A DNA stretch of 64,000 bases, taken from Myxococcales bacterium. GTDB lineage: Bacteria > Myxococcota_A > Polyangia > Polyangiales > Polyangiaceae. A program made the translations under genes and the position numbers. Positions 1 through 9,463 of this stretch are shown one piece after another. The stretch lies in assembly GCA_016720545.1 (NCBI GenBank), contig JADKKK010000007.1, forward strand, positions 215,323-279,322, written 5' to 3'. The notes beneath the pieces are model-generated. The model ran no database searches and was not told where the DNA came from. It saw only the letters and a list, made by a program, of their open reading frames with translations. Each line of letters opens with the position of its first letter. Position 1 is the stretch's first letter.

Positions 1-199
1 CCGTGGGACAAGGCATGAGCGACGCCGAGGGGGGAGGCGCGGGCGAGGAGCTCGTCGTCTCGGGCTCCGCGCTCGTGGCCGTCGGGGGCAATCGAACGTC
101 CGTCGTGGGAGGTGCGTCCCCGATGTTGAGAGTCGACCCACATCCGACGACGAGCCACGCGGCGAACGCGAAGAGTGAAGTGTGAGAGTGCGTCTTCAT
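1..199 (-). CDS. Partial lipoprotein, N-terminus only (paralogue of the next gene)
   Basis: This minus-strand gene enters from the left edge, so only its first 66 codons are visible. The ATG at 197-199 opens a lipoprotein signal peptide with lipobox LVVGC, predicting cleavage and lipidation at Cys20, followed by a Thr/Pro/Ser-rich linker. It is nearly identical to the start of the gene at 460-2706: both begin with a charged MK(T/K)HSHTSLFA segment and share the GC-rich linker. The similarity continues about 55 bases upstream of the start (200-254 matches 2707-2760), so the promoter region is duplicated too. Function is unknown. The paralogue suggests a secreted, lipid-anchored beta-propeller-like protein. 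The reading frame is clear; the rest lies outside the window. Confidence 0.8.
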   Translation of the reverse strand, partial: MKTHSHTSLFAFAAWLVVGCGSTLNIGDAPPTTDVRLPPTATSAEPETTSSSPAPPPSASLMPCPT

Positions 200-303
200 A
201 TTCCCTTGTTCGCGGCTCCGGTCCGTTTCCGTCACGCCAGGAGAACGATTTTGTACGACCGCGAGGCGCCCATCTCGCACCCCGCGGTCGATGAGCGGAG
301 CCG

Positions 304-462
304 TAGAGCACCGATCAGGTTGAAGGACCGAGGATTTCGCTGGGTTAGCAAGCATCGCTAGGAGCGACGACGACGGATACTATCGTATCCGAGGAGGAGC
401 GACAACGCGAGGCGCCGCTAAACCTGCGAAAGCCGACGGGATTCAACCTGTTCGGTGCTCTA
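304..462. repeat. Long imperfect inverted repeat (MITE-like or structured 3' UTR)
   Basis: The arms at 304-324 and 442-462 are complementary over 21 bases with one mismatch. Partial pairing continues inward for about 30 more bases on each side (through TTTCGC and the GTTAG/CTAAAC region). The centre carries a small perfect hairpin around 376-391 (GGATAC, loop TATC, GTATCC). The right arm contains the TAG stop of the minus-strand lipoprotein (460-462), so a transcript of that gene would end in this fold. It could be a non-autonomous mobile element, a terminator or a structured 3' end. There is no poly-T run, no transposase and no clear target-site duplication, so the type is undecided. Confidence 0.5.
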
Positions 463-2706
463 GTTCGGTTTCGGCACCGCCGACCGCAGGATGGCCCCGT
501 GAGTGCCGCCGACCCAGAGGGTGCCGAGCGGTGACACCGACGCCGAGACGAACCTGGGGTCGACCGCGAGCTTCGCGGGCTCGAGGGTCCGACCGTTCCA
601 ACGGAAGAGGCGAGGTTCGGTCCGGTCTCGAGTCGGGTTGCCGTTCGAGGGAACCGTCGTCGTGGCCACTACCCAGGCGTCCGAGGCGCGGACACCGACG
701 ACGTTTCGAATACTCAGCTGTTCCCCGGGAGGGGTCCCCACCACCATGCACCTCGTGCCCGCAATGTGGAGCAGGGCGGTCTCCCGCGCCCCCGGCGTCG
801 GCAGGGACGCCACGACCCACGCCTCGTCCCCGACAGCGAAGACCGCGGAATACGCGGTGCCCGTTGGCAGGCTAGAGCACACGATCGTGTCGGTGCGAGC
901 TCCCTCACGTCGATAGATGGCGTCCCCCGTTGCCCACACCACACCGCCCGCCGCCGCGAGGCCGCGGATGTCCTCGTTCGGAGCAAACGGGCTGCCCAAG
1001 TCAGACCAAGCTGTCCCGTCCCATCGATGGAGCCGCGCGACCCGAACGCCGCCCCCCGCCGGCGACGATTGGCTCACGGCCCACAGCGAGTCCGGGCCGT
1101 CTTTCGCCAGTCGCGACACCGGCGCGCCAAGGGAGAAGGTGGTCCAGCCTCCCCCCTTCCAGCGGGACAAGACCTCGGAATTCTTGAACCACACGCTGTC
1201 CTTCAAGGCGACCATCGTGTCGCCGGGCGGCGCCTCATCAACCCCTTCCACAAAGCGGCTGGGTGCCCCGCTGCGACCTGGCGCAACAACCCCTTCGGAC
1301 CAGGTGCGCCCGTCGTAGTGCCGTGCTCGGTGGGTCCCCTCGCGGGACTCCAACGCCCACACGTCGTCATCCGCGAGCGCGTCGATCGCAAAGACTCGGT
1401 CCGAGGGGCTCCGCCCCTCTCTGCGCACCCAATTGGCATCGATCGAGCCATTCGGCGTAGAAAGCCGAGTGTACAACTGGCCCCCCGTACCTACCGTGTG
1501 AAGCCCGCCGGATTCGTCGCCCAGGACAAACCCTGCGTCAATCGGAAGTTCGAACCTGGTCCAAACATTGTCCCATTGCGAGAGGATGGTTCCCCACCAG
1601 CCGCACCCCAAACCACCACAACTCCCGCCCGCGCCCACGAATCGAGCGCCTCCGTATCCGGGTGTTACCGACCGGCCGTGCGGAAGGATTTCTTCTGGTT
1701 GGACCCCTCGTGGAATGCTCGTGACGACGGAGCCGCTCCCCTCCAACGTGGCGACCGCTCGATGACCATAGCCGAGGTCGATGTTCCCGGTCCTCGTGAG
1801 CCATGTGTCTCGAATCACCTGGACTCCTTCCCCTCGGGTCGCGATCCCGGTCCCGCGCGAGAGTTCGGAATACTCGCCGGGACCGACGCTCGTCGGAGGA
1901 AAGGGCCTGATCTCGTCCCACGCCGCGCCTCCCTCGGTCCATCGAAAGACCCGCCCGGTCTTCGTCAAGACCCACACGGACAGCACGTTGACGGCGTTCA
2001 CCGAAGCGGTGGCGTCGAAGGTCTCGTCGACCCTCGCGGCGAGCTCGCTCGCGATCGGGAGCGCGGGGAGCACGAGCTGCGGCTTGAGGTCGGCGTCGAC
2101 GAGGGCGACGCTCGCCGGATCGTTGGCCTTCGAGAGGACGGCGACGATGCCGAGCTTCGGCACCTGGACGGGGCGAAGCGCGCCGATCGCGTAAGCGCCG
2201 CTGCTCGCGTGCACTTGAAAGGCCCCGTCGTGGAAGCGCACGACGGTCGTCGCGCCGAAGGGTTCGGCGGGCGTCTTCGCGCGGTGAAAGAACGCGTAGA
2301 CGTTGTCCGCCGCGGTGCCCAACACGAGCGCGTCGTCGAACGTCCCGTCGATCCGAAACCGCAGCGTCTGGTAGACGCCGTCCCAGTGAAGAATCTCCCC
2401 GTGGCGCGTGACGGACCACACGCTGCGCGCCGCGTCGGAGGCCCAGGTGGAGACCAGGTCGTTTCGCGTGGACTCGGTGTTGGCCCAACAGAGCGTGCCC
2501 GTGGCACAAGGCACGAGTGACGATGAAGAGGGAGGCGCGGGCGAGGAGCTCGTCGGTGCCGGCGTCGGCTCGGGTGAAGCGGTCGTGCCCGTGGGCGCCG
2601 TGGGCGCCGGCGTAGGCTCGGGGTCTCCGATGTTGAGGTTCGACCCACATCCGACGACGAGCCAAGCGGCGAGCGCGAAGAGTGACGTGTGAGAGTGCTT
2701 CTTCAT
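460..2706 (-). CDS. Large secreted lipoprotein with beta-propeller-like repeats
   Basis: A 748-residue protein with a lipoprotein signal peptide ending at LVVGC (lipid-modified Cys20) and a Thr/Pro-rich linker to about residue 60. The body repeats a weak motif of aromatic/Asp-Ala-Trp strands and W-D-G-x-x-W turns (for example DDVWALES, LHRWDGTAWSDLG, LFRWNGRTLEP). This is typical of myxobacterial secreted beta-propellers of RCC1/Kelch type, but no named family is recognised. I chose the ATG at 2704-2706, preceded by AAGGGA, over an in-frame start 21 codons upstream, because it places the signal peptide at the N-terminus. The gene is one of two tandem paralogues (see 1-199). Its TAG stop lies inside the inverted repeat 304-462. 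Expected location: outer membrane or cell surface. Confidence 0.8.
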   Translation of the reverse strand: MKKHSHTSLFALAAWLVVGCGSNLNIGDPEPTPAPTAPTGTTASPEPTPAPTSSSPAPPSSSSLVPCATGTLCWANTESTRNDLVSTWASDAARSVWSVTRHGEILHWDGVYQTLRFRIDGTFDDALVLGTAADNVYAFFHRAKTPAEPFGATTVVRFHDGAFQVHASSGAYAIGALRPVQVPKLGIVAVLSKANDPASVALVDADLKPQLVLPALPIASELAARVDETFDATASVNAVNVLSVWVLTKTGRVFRWTEGGAAWDEIRPFPPTSVGPGEYSELSRGTGIATRGEGVQVIRDTWLTRTGNIDLGYGHRAVATLEGSGSVVTSIPRGVQPEEILPHGRSVTPGYGGARFVGAGGSCGGLGCGWWGTILSQWDNVWTRFELPIDAGFVLGDESGGLHTVGTGGQLYTRLSTPNGSIDANWVRREGRSPSDRVFAIDALADDDVWALESREGTHRARHYDGRTWSEGVVAPGRSGAPSRFVEGVDEAPPGDTMVALKDSVWFKNSEVLSRWKGGGWTTFSLGAPVSRLAKDGPDSLWAVSQSSPAGGGVRVARLHRWDGTAWSDLGSPFAPNEDIRGLAAAGGVVWATGDAIYRREGARTDTIVCSSLPTGTAYSAVFAVGDEAWVVASLPTPGARETALLHIAGTRCMVVGTPPGEQLSIRNVVGVRASDAWVVATTTVPSNGNPTRDRTEPRLFRWNGRTLEPAKLAVDPRFVSASVSPLGTLWVGGTHGAILRSAVPKPN

Positions 2707-2765
2707 ATTCCCTTGTTCGCGGCACCGGTCCGTTTCCGTCACGACACGAGAACGATTTTGCGTGG

Positions 2766-3581
2766 TCACCGGGGAAGCTCTCGGAGCAGGGCGTCGATGC
2801 GGCCGCGCAGGATGCTCTGGGGATAGGCCGCGAGGAACGCCTCGCCCCGTCGGCGAGCGTCGGCGGTGTGGCCGCCTGCCGCGAGACCTTGAACCTCGAG
2901 CGCGTCACGCTCCTCGGCGAGCTGCCCCTTCGGGAATCGCTGTCGGTGCGCGCGCACGGCCTCGAGCGACGACACCCAGTCCCGCCGGCCCAAGGCCACG
3001 CGGCCTCGCTCGAGGAGACCGCGCTCCTCGTCGAGGAGGGTCTGCGGCCGCGCGCTCGGCTCGGGCGCGGGTCGTGCGAGCGGAGGTGCGGGCGGCGCTG
3101 CCGTCAGTGCCGTCGGTGCGAGCGCGACGCCACTCGAGCTCGCGGCAGGCGGGGCGTGGGCGGACACGACCGCCCGCGCGGGGGCGCTCGAGGGCGCGGG
3201 GCTCGCGGTGCCCGGTGGCGCCAGCTGCACGACGGGCGGCGCCGGTTCCGGCGACCGCACCGAGAGCACGACGGGCGTGGGCTCGAGGGGAGGCGCGAGC
3301 GGCATGGGCTTGGGTCCAAGTGTAGCGTAGCCGGCGGCGCCCACCACCAGGCCCAAGGCGAACATGCCGCCCAGGCGAACGAGCCCGCTCGGCGCGGCGG
3401 ACGCGCCGGACGCCGGGAGCGGCGGAGCGGGCGCTCGAGGCGACGGGTCCGCCCCCGCCGTCGGCGCGATCGCGGCCTCGAGGTTCTTGCGGACGGCCTC
3501 GAGGCGCGCGGCGTCCACGGCGGGGGCGTCCCGCTCCGGAGCGAGCAGCGCCGCGAGCGCGGGGTCGAGCTCGTCGTCCAT
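2766..3581 (-). CDS. Single-pass membrane protein coupled to an ECF sigma factor
   Basis: A 271-residue protein: a charged N-terminal region (1-60), one membrane helix (about 67-87, rich in G, L, V and A), a long Ala/Pro/Ser-rich stretch (about 90-195), and a helical C-terminal segment resembling a TPR/YbgF-type repeat (FPKGQLAEERDALEVQGL). The start codon shares one base with the sigma factor's stop (TGATG), so the two are translationally coupled. Position and topology (short cytoplasmic head, periplasmic tail) fit a membrane regulator or anti-sigma factor for that sigma factor. No canonical anti-sigma or zinc-binding HxxxCxxC motif is visible, so this role is inference. Similar sigma/TPR-protein pairs are common in Myxococcota. 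Confidence 0.75.
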   Translation of the reverse strand: MDDELDPALAALLAPERDAPAVDAARLEAVRKNLEAAIAPTAGADPSPRAPAPPLPASGASAAPSGLVRLGGMFALGLVVGAAGYATLGPKPMPLAPPLEPTPVVLSVRSPEPAPPVVQLAPPGTASPAPSSAPARAVVSAHAPPAASSSGVALAPTALTAAPPAPPLARPAPEPSARPQTLLDEERGLLERGRVALGRRDWVSSLEAVRAHRQRFPKGQLAEERDALEVQGLAAGGHTADARRRGEAFLAAYPQSILRGRIDALLRELPR

Positions 3582-4087
3582 CACGCCGCACCTCCCGTCG
3601 TGACGTCCTTCGCGGTGAGCGCGGCCGCCAGATCCGCGCGAGCGAGCCTGAGGCGAGAATAGGCGGTGTTCAGGGGAATGCCGAGCGCGTGGGCGATCTC
3701 GGGGATCGACTGTCCGTCGATGTCCTTGAGGATGAGCACCGCGCGGCGGTGGACCTCCACGTTCGCGAGGGCCTCGCGGACGCGCGCGCGCGCCTCCGCC
3801 CCCTCGAGCGCCTCGTGCGGTCCCGCCTCGGTCGAAGGCGCGTCGCTCTCGACGAGCAGCTCGCGGTTTCTCCCGCTCTTCCGGCGGTGCCGAAGGCAGA
3901 CCCGGTACGCGATGGCGAACACCCAGGGGCGAAAAGGTCTGCTCTGATCGTAGTCCTCGAAGAGCGCATGGACCGTCATGAACACCTCCTGGACGAGGTC
4001 GTCGCGGTGGTGGTTGGGCACGCCGAGCCGGGCAAGTGAATGAAAGACATAGGAGGCGTGCTCGTCGAAGATCCGGCGGAAATCCAT
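3581..4087 (-). CDS. ECF-family RNA polymerase sigma factor
   Basis: A 168-residue sigma-70-family protein of ECF type. Region 2 is near residues 5-72 (IFDEHASYVFHSLARLGV, then DDLVQEVFMTVHALF and PFRPWVFAIAYRV). A short acidic linker follows, then region 4 near residues 110-160 with its helix-turn-helix (DIDGQSIPEIAHALGIPLNT). I chose the ATG at 4085-4087 because it starts just before region 2; longer in-frame extensions are unlike sigma factors. It lies 38 bases downstream of the outer-membrane protein gene and overlaps the following membrane-protein gene by one base, so the three probably form one transcript. Targets cannot be read from the sequence; autoregulation is likely but no matching promoter pair was found. 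Confidence 0.93.
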   Translation of the reverse strand: MDFRRIFDEHASYVFHSLARLGVPNHHRDDLVQEVFMTVHALFEDYDQSRPFRPWVFAIAYRVCLRHRRKSGRNRELLVESDAPSTEAGPHEALEGAEARARVREALANVEVHRRAVLILKDIDGQSIPEIAHALGIPLNTAYSRLRLARADLAAALTAKDVTTGGAA

Positions 4088-4125
4088 GCTTCCCGAGCGA
4101 CATTCGCCCTCTAGGGGAGGATCCG

Positions 4126-5166
4126 TCACGGAAATCGACCGACGAGGCCGATTCCGACGGTGCCCCCCAGGGCGGGGGTGGTGAACAGGGTCTCCGGGCC
4201 GACCGTGATGTTGGTGCGCACGAGCAGCGTCGCGACGTCGGCGGAGGCGCGGAGGGCGACCGGCCCGAAGAGCGCGAGATCGCCGCCCACCCGCGCCCCG
4301 AGCGTCCCGAAGGGGCCGACGGTGCGCCGGGCCTGGAGCACGTTCGTTCCGTCGGCCGCGATGGCGCCGGCCGCGCCGACGATGCAGAGGAACCCGCGCC
4401 CGAGGTGTCCACACCCGGCGAGCTCACCCAAGCGGACGGCGGTCTCGACCGTACCGACGGCGTAGCGCCCCTCCGCGGGCAGATCGAACCGCCCGCCCGC
4501 GACCACCGACCAGGGACCGCGGCGGAGGCTCGCGGTGAGCCGCGCGCCCACCGAAGGCGCAGGCGCGAAGCCCACCCCGGCCACGAGATCGAGGCCGACC
4601 GACACGGTCCAGGGCAGCGCGGGGGCGGGCGTGGGGCGAGCGGGAGGCGGGCCCGCGCCGGGCTCGCGCAGAGGCCCCGAGGCGATGGTTGGGCTCGCCG
4701 GGCCGGTCGCGGGGGCGGCCGCGGAGCCGTTCGAGCCGTTCGACGTGGGCGCATCGAGCAGAAGGGTCACCGCGAGGACGACGCTGTCGGCCAGATCGCG
4801 GCACGTCTCGTCGGTGCTCGCGAGGCTTCGCCGCCCGAGCAGCGTCGAGCGGTCGTCGAACGCCTCCACCTCGGCCGCGAGCTTGTTCTCCTGGCGCTCG
4901 TCCAGGCGAAACGCTGCGCGGACGGTCATGTGAGCGTCGTCACGAAACGGGTCGTACCCCAGGCGCTCGGCGACGCGGGACCGCAGCTGCTCGGCGGAGG
5001 GACACCGGTCGGCCCCCGGTTCACGCACGTGGAGGAGGCGCGCTTGGGGCCGACTCCACGCCGCGCTCGGGGTCGCGAGGGCCAGGAGACCCACGAGCGC
5101 CGCGGTCGCTCGCCCCGCCGAGCGCGCGGCGAGGGAGCCCCTACGGGAGTCGCGGCGCCTCGGCAT
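4126..5166 (-). CDS. Secreted or outer-membrane protein of unknown function
   Basis: A 346-residue protein with an Arg-rich N-terminus, a hydrophobic core (AALVGLLALATPSA) and a likely signal-peptidase I site near residue 36. Residues 40-145 form a small domain with cysteines at CPSAEQLRSRV and DETCRDLADSV. This domain is common in Myxococcota proteins ahead of an outer-membrane barrel. After a Pro/Ala linker, residues 185-346 alternate glycine and hydrophobic residues and end with Phe-Pro, as in outer-membrane beta-barrels. It is first in an apparent operon with the ECF sigma factor and its partner. The 108-base gap upstream separates it from a divergent plus-strand gene. Specific function unknown. 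Confidence 0.75.
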   Translation of the reverse strand: MPRRRDSRRGSLAARSAGRATAALVGLLALATPSAAWSRPQARLLHVREPGADRCPSAEQLRSRVAERLGYDPFRDDAHMTVRAAFRLDERQENKLAAEVEAFDDRSTLLGRRSLASTDETCRDLADSVVLAVTLLLDAPTSNGSNGSAAAPATGPASPTIASGPLREPGAGPPPARPTPAPALPWTVSVGLDLVAGVGFAPAPSVGARLTASLRRGPWSVVAGGRFDLPAEGRYAVGTVETAVRLGELAGCGHLGRGFLCIVGAAGAIAADGTNVLQARRTVGPFGTLGARVGGDLALFGPVALRASADVATLLVRTNITVGPETLFTTPALGGTVGIGLVGRFP

Positions 5167-5274
5167 CGGCCGCAAAGGTAGCCGCAACTCGCCGAACCGA
5201 GAACCTGAAGTGAGCCCCGAAGGCGATCCCGCCGCGCCTCGACCCCGCGGGAACGCCGCTGCTAGATTGCGAGC

Positions 5275-6045
5275 ATGTCCGACCGGCTCCGCGCCGCCTA
5301 CGACGCGCTCAAGGCGCGCGCCCGCGCGCGGGCCGGTCGCCCGGGCGACATCGCGCAGCGGGTGATGGAGCACCACGCGATCTACCAGGACTCGCGGGGC
5401 AACCACGCCTTCCCGCTGATCGCGCTCCACGGTGCGCTCTGGGGCTACAACTTCTTCGAGACCACAGGCAAGCTGGGCGAGATCATCTCCTACCGCTACT
5501 TCCTCGACGCCGAGGAGAAGGCCACGCGCCACGCCATGCTGAACGCCTTCGCCGAGGGCTTCAAGGCGGTGAACCGCGAGGTGTTCATCGACACCTACAC
5601 GAACTGGTACTTCACGCGGGAGCACGGGCGCGAACGAGGCGCCGAGGCGCTCGTGAACGGCGCGCTCCTCGAGGCCTTGAACGAGGCGCACGCCGCGCGC
5701 GCGGCCGGGCGCGAGCTCGACCTTACCCGCAAGAGACACCTGTTCGTCCAGGCGCTGCACTTCGAACAAGAGCTCACGGTGGCCCCGGGCATCGCCCGCG
5801 AGCTCGCGAAGTTCGACTGCCCCATTCTGCGGGCGCTCTGCATGAAGCCGCTCGTGCGATTTGAGTATTTCCCCTTCTGGCGCACGTTCTCGTTCAGCGA
5901 TTTCTCCAACAAGGAGGAGCGCGTCGAGCGGGCGCTCGAGTCGTTCGATCTGGCCGCCGAGCAGGGCTGGGAGGCCGTGCGCGAGTCGATGCGCGACTAC
6001 GGCGTGCTGCCCGACACCTTCTTCGCGCCGGCCACGGCTGGTTGA
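5275..6045 (+). CDS. Conserved hypothetical soluble protein
   Basis: A 256-residue cytoplasmic protein without signal peptide or membrane helix. It is rich in aromatic residues and mostly helical by composition, with memorable stretches such as YNFFETTGKLGEIISYRYF and TYTNWYFTREHG and a conserved-looking FSDFSNKEERVERALESF. Codon use is typical of the region, and nothing overlaps it. It is transcribed away from the sigma-factor operon and converges on the frameshifted esterase 26 bases downstream. I do not recognise a family. The dense His/Tyr/Trp/Glu pattern could suit a metal- or haem-handling fold, but this is speculation. Confidence 0.8.
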   Translation: MSDRLRAAYDALKARARARAGRPGDIAQRVMEHHAIYQDSRGNHAFPLIALHGALWGYNFFETTGKLGEIISYRYFLDAEEKATRHAMLNAFAEGFKAVNREVFIDTYTNWYFTREHGRERGAEALVNGALLEALNEAHAARAAGRELDLTRKRHLFVQALHFEQELTVAPGIARELAKFDCPILRALCMKPLVRFEYFPFWRTFSFSDFSNKEERVERALESFDLAAEQGWEAVRESMRDYGVLPDTFFAPATAG

Positions 6046-6071
6046 GCTTTCTTCGAGCCCGATCGTCAGCG

Positions 6072-7533
6072 TTACGGAACGGGGATCGCGAAGTGCACAG
6101 CCCAGTTCTCGAGCTTGTCGCCATTTCTGGACTTCGACGCGTCCGAGTCGCGGAGGTTGCCGCGGGGCCCGGTGGTGGCGCCCGCGCGCGCGCCCACGGC
6201 GCCGGTCGCCGCGTAGCGAATGGTCTTGCCGGCGCCCACCGGGGCCGCGGAGAGCTTGATGCGCACGGTGTCCGGCCCCTCCAGCGTGACGGCCGTGATC
6301 GTGGGCGGCGAGGCGCTGTCGTCGACGTACTCGAAGCCCTTGTTGCCGGGATCGGTGACCGTGGTCGTGTCGAACACCAGCGGCGCGACGGGCACGACGA
6401 ACTTCACTCGGATCTCGTCGCCGGTCAGGGTGGCCGAGACCGGCCGCAGGGGCTCCCAGCGCCTCCCCTCCAGCACGACCCGCCTATAGACCTTGGCGTA
6501 GTACTCGCCCATGTGCCGGTAGCCCGCGGCCGTGAGGTGCACGCCGTCGGGAGCGTATTGGACGTTGTATTTCGGCCCCACGAGGACGATCTTGCCGTTG
6601 CTGACGATCGACGCCTCGAGCTGCTGGAGGGGTATCGCGCTCGTGGCCTGTCCGTACTTGGTCCACGAGCTCATCTGCGTGTGAAACATGGGGATGGGCT
6701 CGGTCTGACCCGTGATGGCCTTCACCTCGGTCTCGTAGTCTGACTGCCACTCCGCGAGATCGGCCGCGTAGGTGGCGTTCCCGGCGACGTGGTCCGACTC
6801 GCCGTGCACGTTGGTTACCGCCCTCACGACGTAGCTCTCCATCGCCGCCGTCGCGATCGTCTTCGCGTCGCGTACTTGGTTTAGGCCGGACGTGAAGGCG
6901 GCCGTGCCCTTCTTCAGCCCCACGTAGGCGGTGCCGCCGATCCCGTGGCAGCTGACGAGGAGTCGATGCCGATCGTTCGGCGCCGGGAGCCCAAAGAGCA
7001 CCTCGGTCTGCGCCACGTCGGCCACCAGGTTCGCGAGCCCGCTCGACATGGTCTCGACGCTCCCCTCCACGAGAGGGAGGAACGACGTCGCGCGCGTCGC
7101 GCTCCGCAGCACGCCTGTGTTGAGCATGCGGTTGTCGAAGGGCTGGCTCGTCGACAGAACAGGCGTGCCCTGCGAGCCGACCGAGAGGCTCTGGCCGGTC
7201 GAGAGCACGTGGTTCACCGCGTAGAACGTGGGCAAATAGCGGACGGCCGCGTCGGCCGCGTCGACGGCCGCATCGGACGCGTCAGGGGGCCGCGTCCGCG
7301 GGGGTGGCGTCGGGAGCTCTCGCGTCGGCCGTGGTCGCGTCGGCGGTCGTGCTCGCGTCGGGCGGCGGCGCGATCGCCGCGTCCACCGGGGGAAAGGTCA
7401 CCCCGGCGGGCGGCGCCTCGCCCGCGCCACAATGAAGCAGCGCGACCAGCGGGACGAGCGGGACCAGCGCGAGGAGCGGGGCGAGGGAGCGCGGCGGGCC
7501 GCCGGAGCGGGGGAGCGTACGGGGCGAGCGCAT
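6072..7533 (-). pseudogene. SGNH/carbohydrate-esterase-like lipoprotein, frameshifted
   Basis: Two frames join to make one protein of about 486 residues. The first (ATG at 7531-7533) encodes a lipoprotein signal peptide ending in LLHC, then an Asp/Ala/Pro-rich linker. The second carries the enzyme domain with block I GQSLSVGSQG (nucleophile Ser) and block V DGVHLTAAGY (Asp/His pair), as in SGNH hydrolases of the sialate/acetyl-xylan esterase type, followed by a C-terminal beta domain. The frames meet in the linker at a five-C run on the coding strand (7285-7289); removing one C restores continuous PADAAPDASDAAVDAADAA. The product would be a secreted, lipid-anchored polysaccharide deacetylase or esterase. 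This is either a real or phase-variable lesion or a sequencing indel in a homopolymer. Confidence 0.7.
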
Positions 7534-7580
7534 GGCCCAAGCGTACAGCAATCCCGCCCCTTGTCTCCGCGAACCCCGTC

Positions 7581-9463
7581 CTACCGGCGGAGGCGCTGAC
7601 CCACACGCACTCCGAGCTGCGAGAGCGTCGGCGCATAGCCGAAGTCGTCGCGCGCGGGATCGTTCGATTGCGTGGGACAGATGGAGCCCACGACCGATTG
7701 GTCGCCGAGGCCCTTCGCCACGCGGAGGTGGCGAATGCCGGGCAGGGCGCGCCCTCGCTCCTGGACCGTGGGAGACGCAGCGCTGCAGAGCGGCGCCGTG
7801 GCGCCTGCCGTGCAGTCGCAGACCTCCCGGTTCGCCGGCAGCGAGCAGTCGAGGGGAGTCGCGAGGGCGAACGTGCACGCCGACTGGAGGTCCTGCTTAT
7901 TCGTGCTCCACTCGCGGCCGTGGACCGGATCGGCGTCGTTCGCCGCGCTCGGCGGGGCGAGGCCGGCGCGAGGCTCCGTCGACTGCACCATGTGGGGATC
8001 GAGCCCGGTCGCGTCGTACGCGTCCGGATCGCGCCCCACGAGCTTCGTCCACTCGCCCGCGGTGAGCGGCACCGGCGCGCCCGTCGCCGAGGGCCGCGAG
8101 CCGAGCGCCGGGGGCAGCCCCGTGAGGACTGTGAAGAACACGTCGTAGGGAGTCCGCGGCCCGGGCGAGAGGCGACACAGCTCGGCCGAGCCGCTGCTCG
8201 GGAGGTCTTTGGCGAAGAGCGGATTACGACACTCGGTCCCGCCGACGTAGTTGCCATTCGCGTCGTGTTCGGTGGCGCCGCGAGAGATCTGCAGGGCGCC
8301 GAGGCCGTCGACGTAGCGCTTCACCGGGTACTGCGGATCCACTCCGAAGCGGCGCTTCATGTCGAAGAAGCGCACGTTCATGTCGTCGTCGTTGGGGCCG
8401 TAATAGCCGCTGTTCTCCGCGCACCGAGGGTCCGCCGTGACCCTCGGATCGGCGCGGAAGCCGCACGAGGTGCAGTCGGCGGAGGCGGGGTTCTGCGCGC
8501 ACGCGGTCGTGCCCTTCGGCGCGGTGCTGCCGCCGCGGTTGGGCGATCGCTGCGCACCTGCGATGCCGGCCGACGCGGGAAAGACCATGTTCATGAAGGC
8601 CCACCCCTGACCGCCGAGGGCATAGGGGTCGACCGTCGAGTCGTCCTCGTCGGTGAGGAGTATCACGGCGAGCACCGAGTCCTCGCGAAGGAACGCCTTG
8701 CGTTGGGCGAGCAGCGTCACGTCGAGGGGCCCGGCGCTCGCCTGATTGCCCGCCCGCACGGGCGCGGCCGGGTCGGGCGCGATGAGGAAGCGGTACATCG
8801 ACTCGAGGGGCCCCTCGAGCCCGCAGCCGCGCTCTCCCACGCCGCTCACGAGCGTCGCGGTGTCGCGCACGAGCGCGGCGGGCTCGGTGAGCGCGGGCGC
8901 CGGCGCACCGGGCGCGAAGGCCAAGAACCCGCCAGGCGCGCTCGCGAGGTTCGGGCGGTTGACGAGCCGCCCCTTGTCGTCGTTCCCCACGGTATCGGGC
9001 GCGCAGACGTCGGAGCCCATTCCGCCCAGCGCAGAGGTGATCACGCCGACGTGGAGGTCTTTCACCTGCGGGTGCTCGAGCGCTCCGCTCGCGCACACCC
9101 CGTCGACCGAGCGCCCTACGACCGCGCCGGCGGCGTCGACGCACCGTGGCGTCAGCAGTCGCTCGATGAACGTGCCGGCGGAGGCCGCGAGCACGCGCTG
9201 CTTCTCGAGCATCGCGCGCGAGTTGTCGACCACGAAGAGTACGTCGACCTTCGACAGCGTGGGCGGGCCCGGGGGCGGCTTCGGCGGGCCGCTGTCCGCG
9301 TCGGCTGTGGCGTAGCCGCGTCGAGGGGCGGAGTCGGCGTCACGTCCGCGGAGGCGTCGGGGACCGAGCCGTCGGGAGCGGGCGTGATCGGCGTGGTCCC
9401 GCCGCAGTTCACGAGGGGGACGCCCGCGAGGGCGAGGAGAGGCAGCCATCGAAAGATCTTCAT
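7581..9463 (-). pseudogene. vWA-like lipoprotein, frameshifted in the linker
   Basis: A signal peptide with lipobox LVNC starts at 9461-9463 (MKIFRWLPLLALAG) and runs into an Asp/Pro/Thr linker. The large second part is in another frame, and a single missing base near 9300-9325 would join them into about 627 residues. The second part has a von Willebrand factor A-like fold: VDVLFVVDNSRAM (a MIDAS-like D-x-S motif) and AVILLTDEDDS, with inserted cysteine-rich loops (CAQNPASADCTSCGF). Similar surface vWA lipoproteins are frequent in myxobacteria; their roles are mostly unknown, probably metal-dependent adhesion. It lies downstream of tRNA-Ser and 48 bases upstream of the broken esterase. Loss of the frame would leave a short lipopeptide only. 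Confidence 0.7.

Noticed and set aside
766..2520. Long plus-strand open frame opposite the lipoprotein gene
   Set aside because: It is the antisense of a clear lipoprotein gene; composition is Arg/Gly/Pro-rich and no motif appears. High GC content leaves many such shadows across the window.
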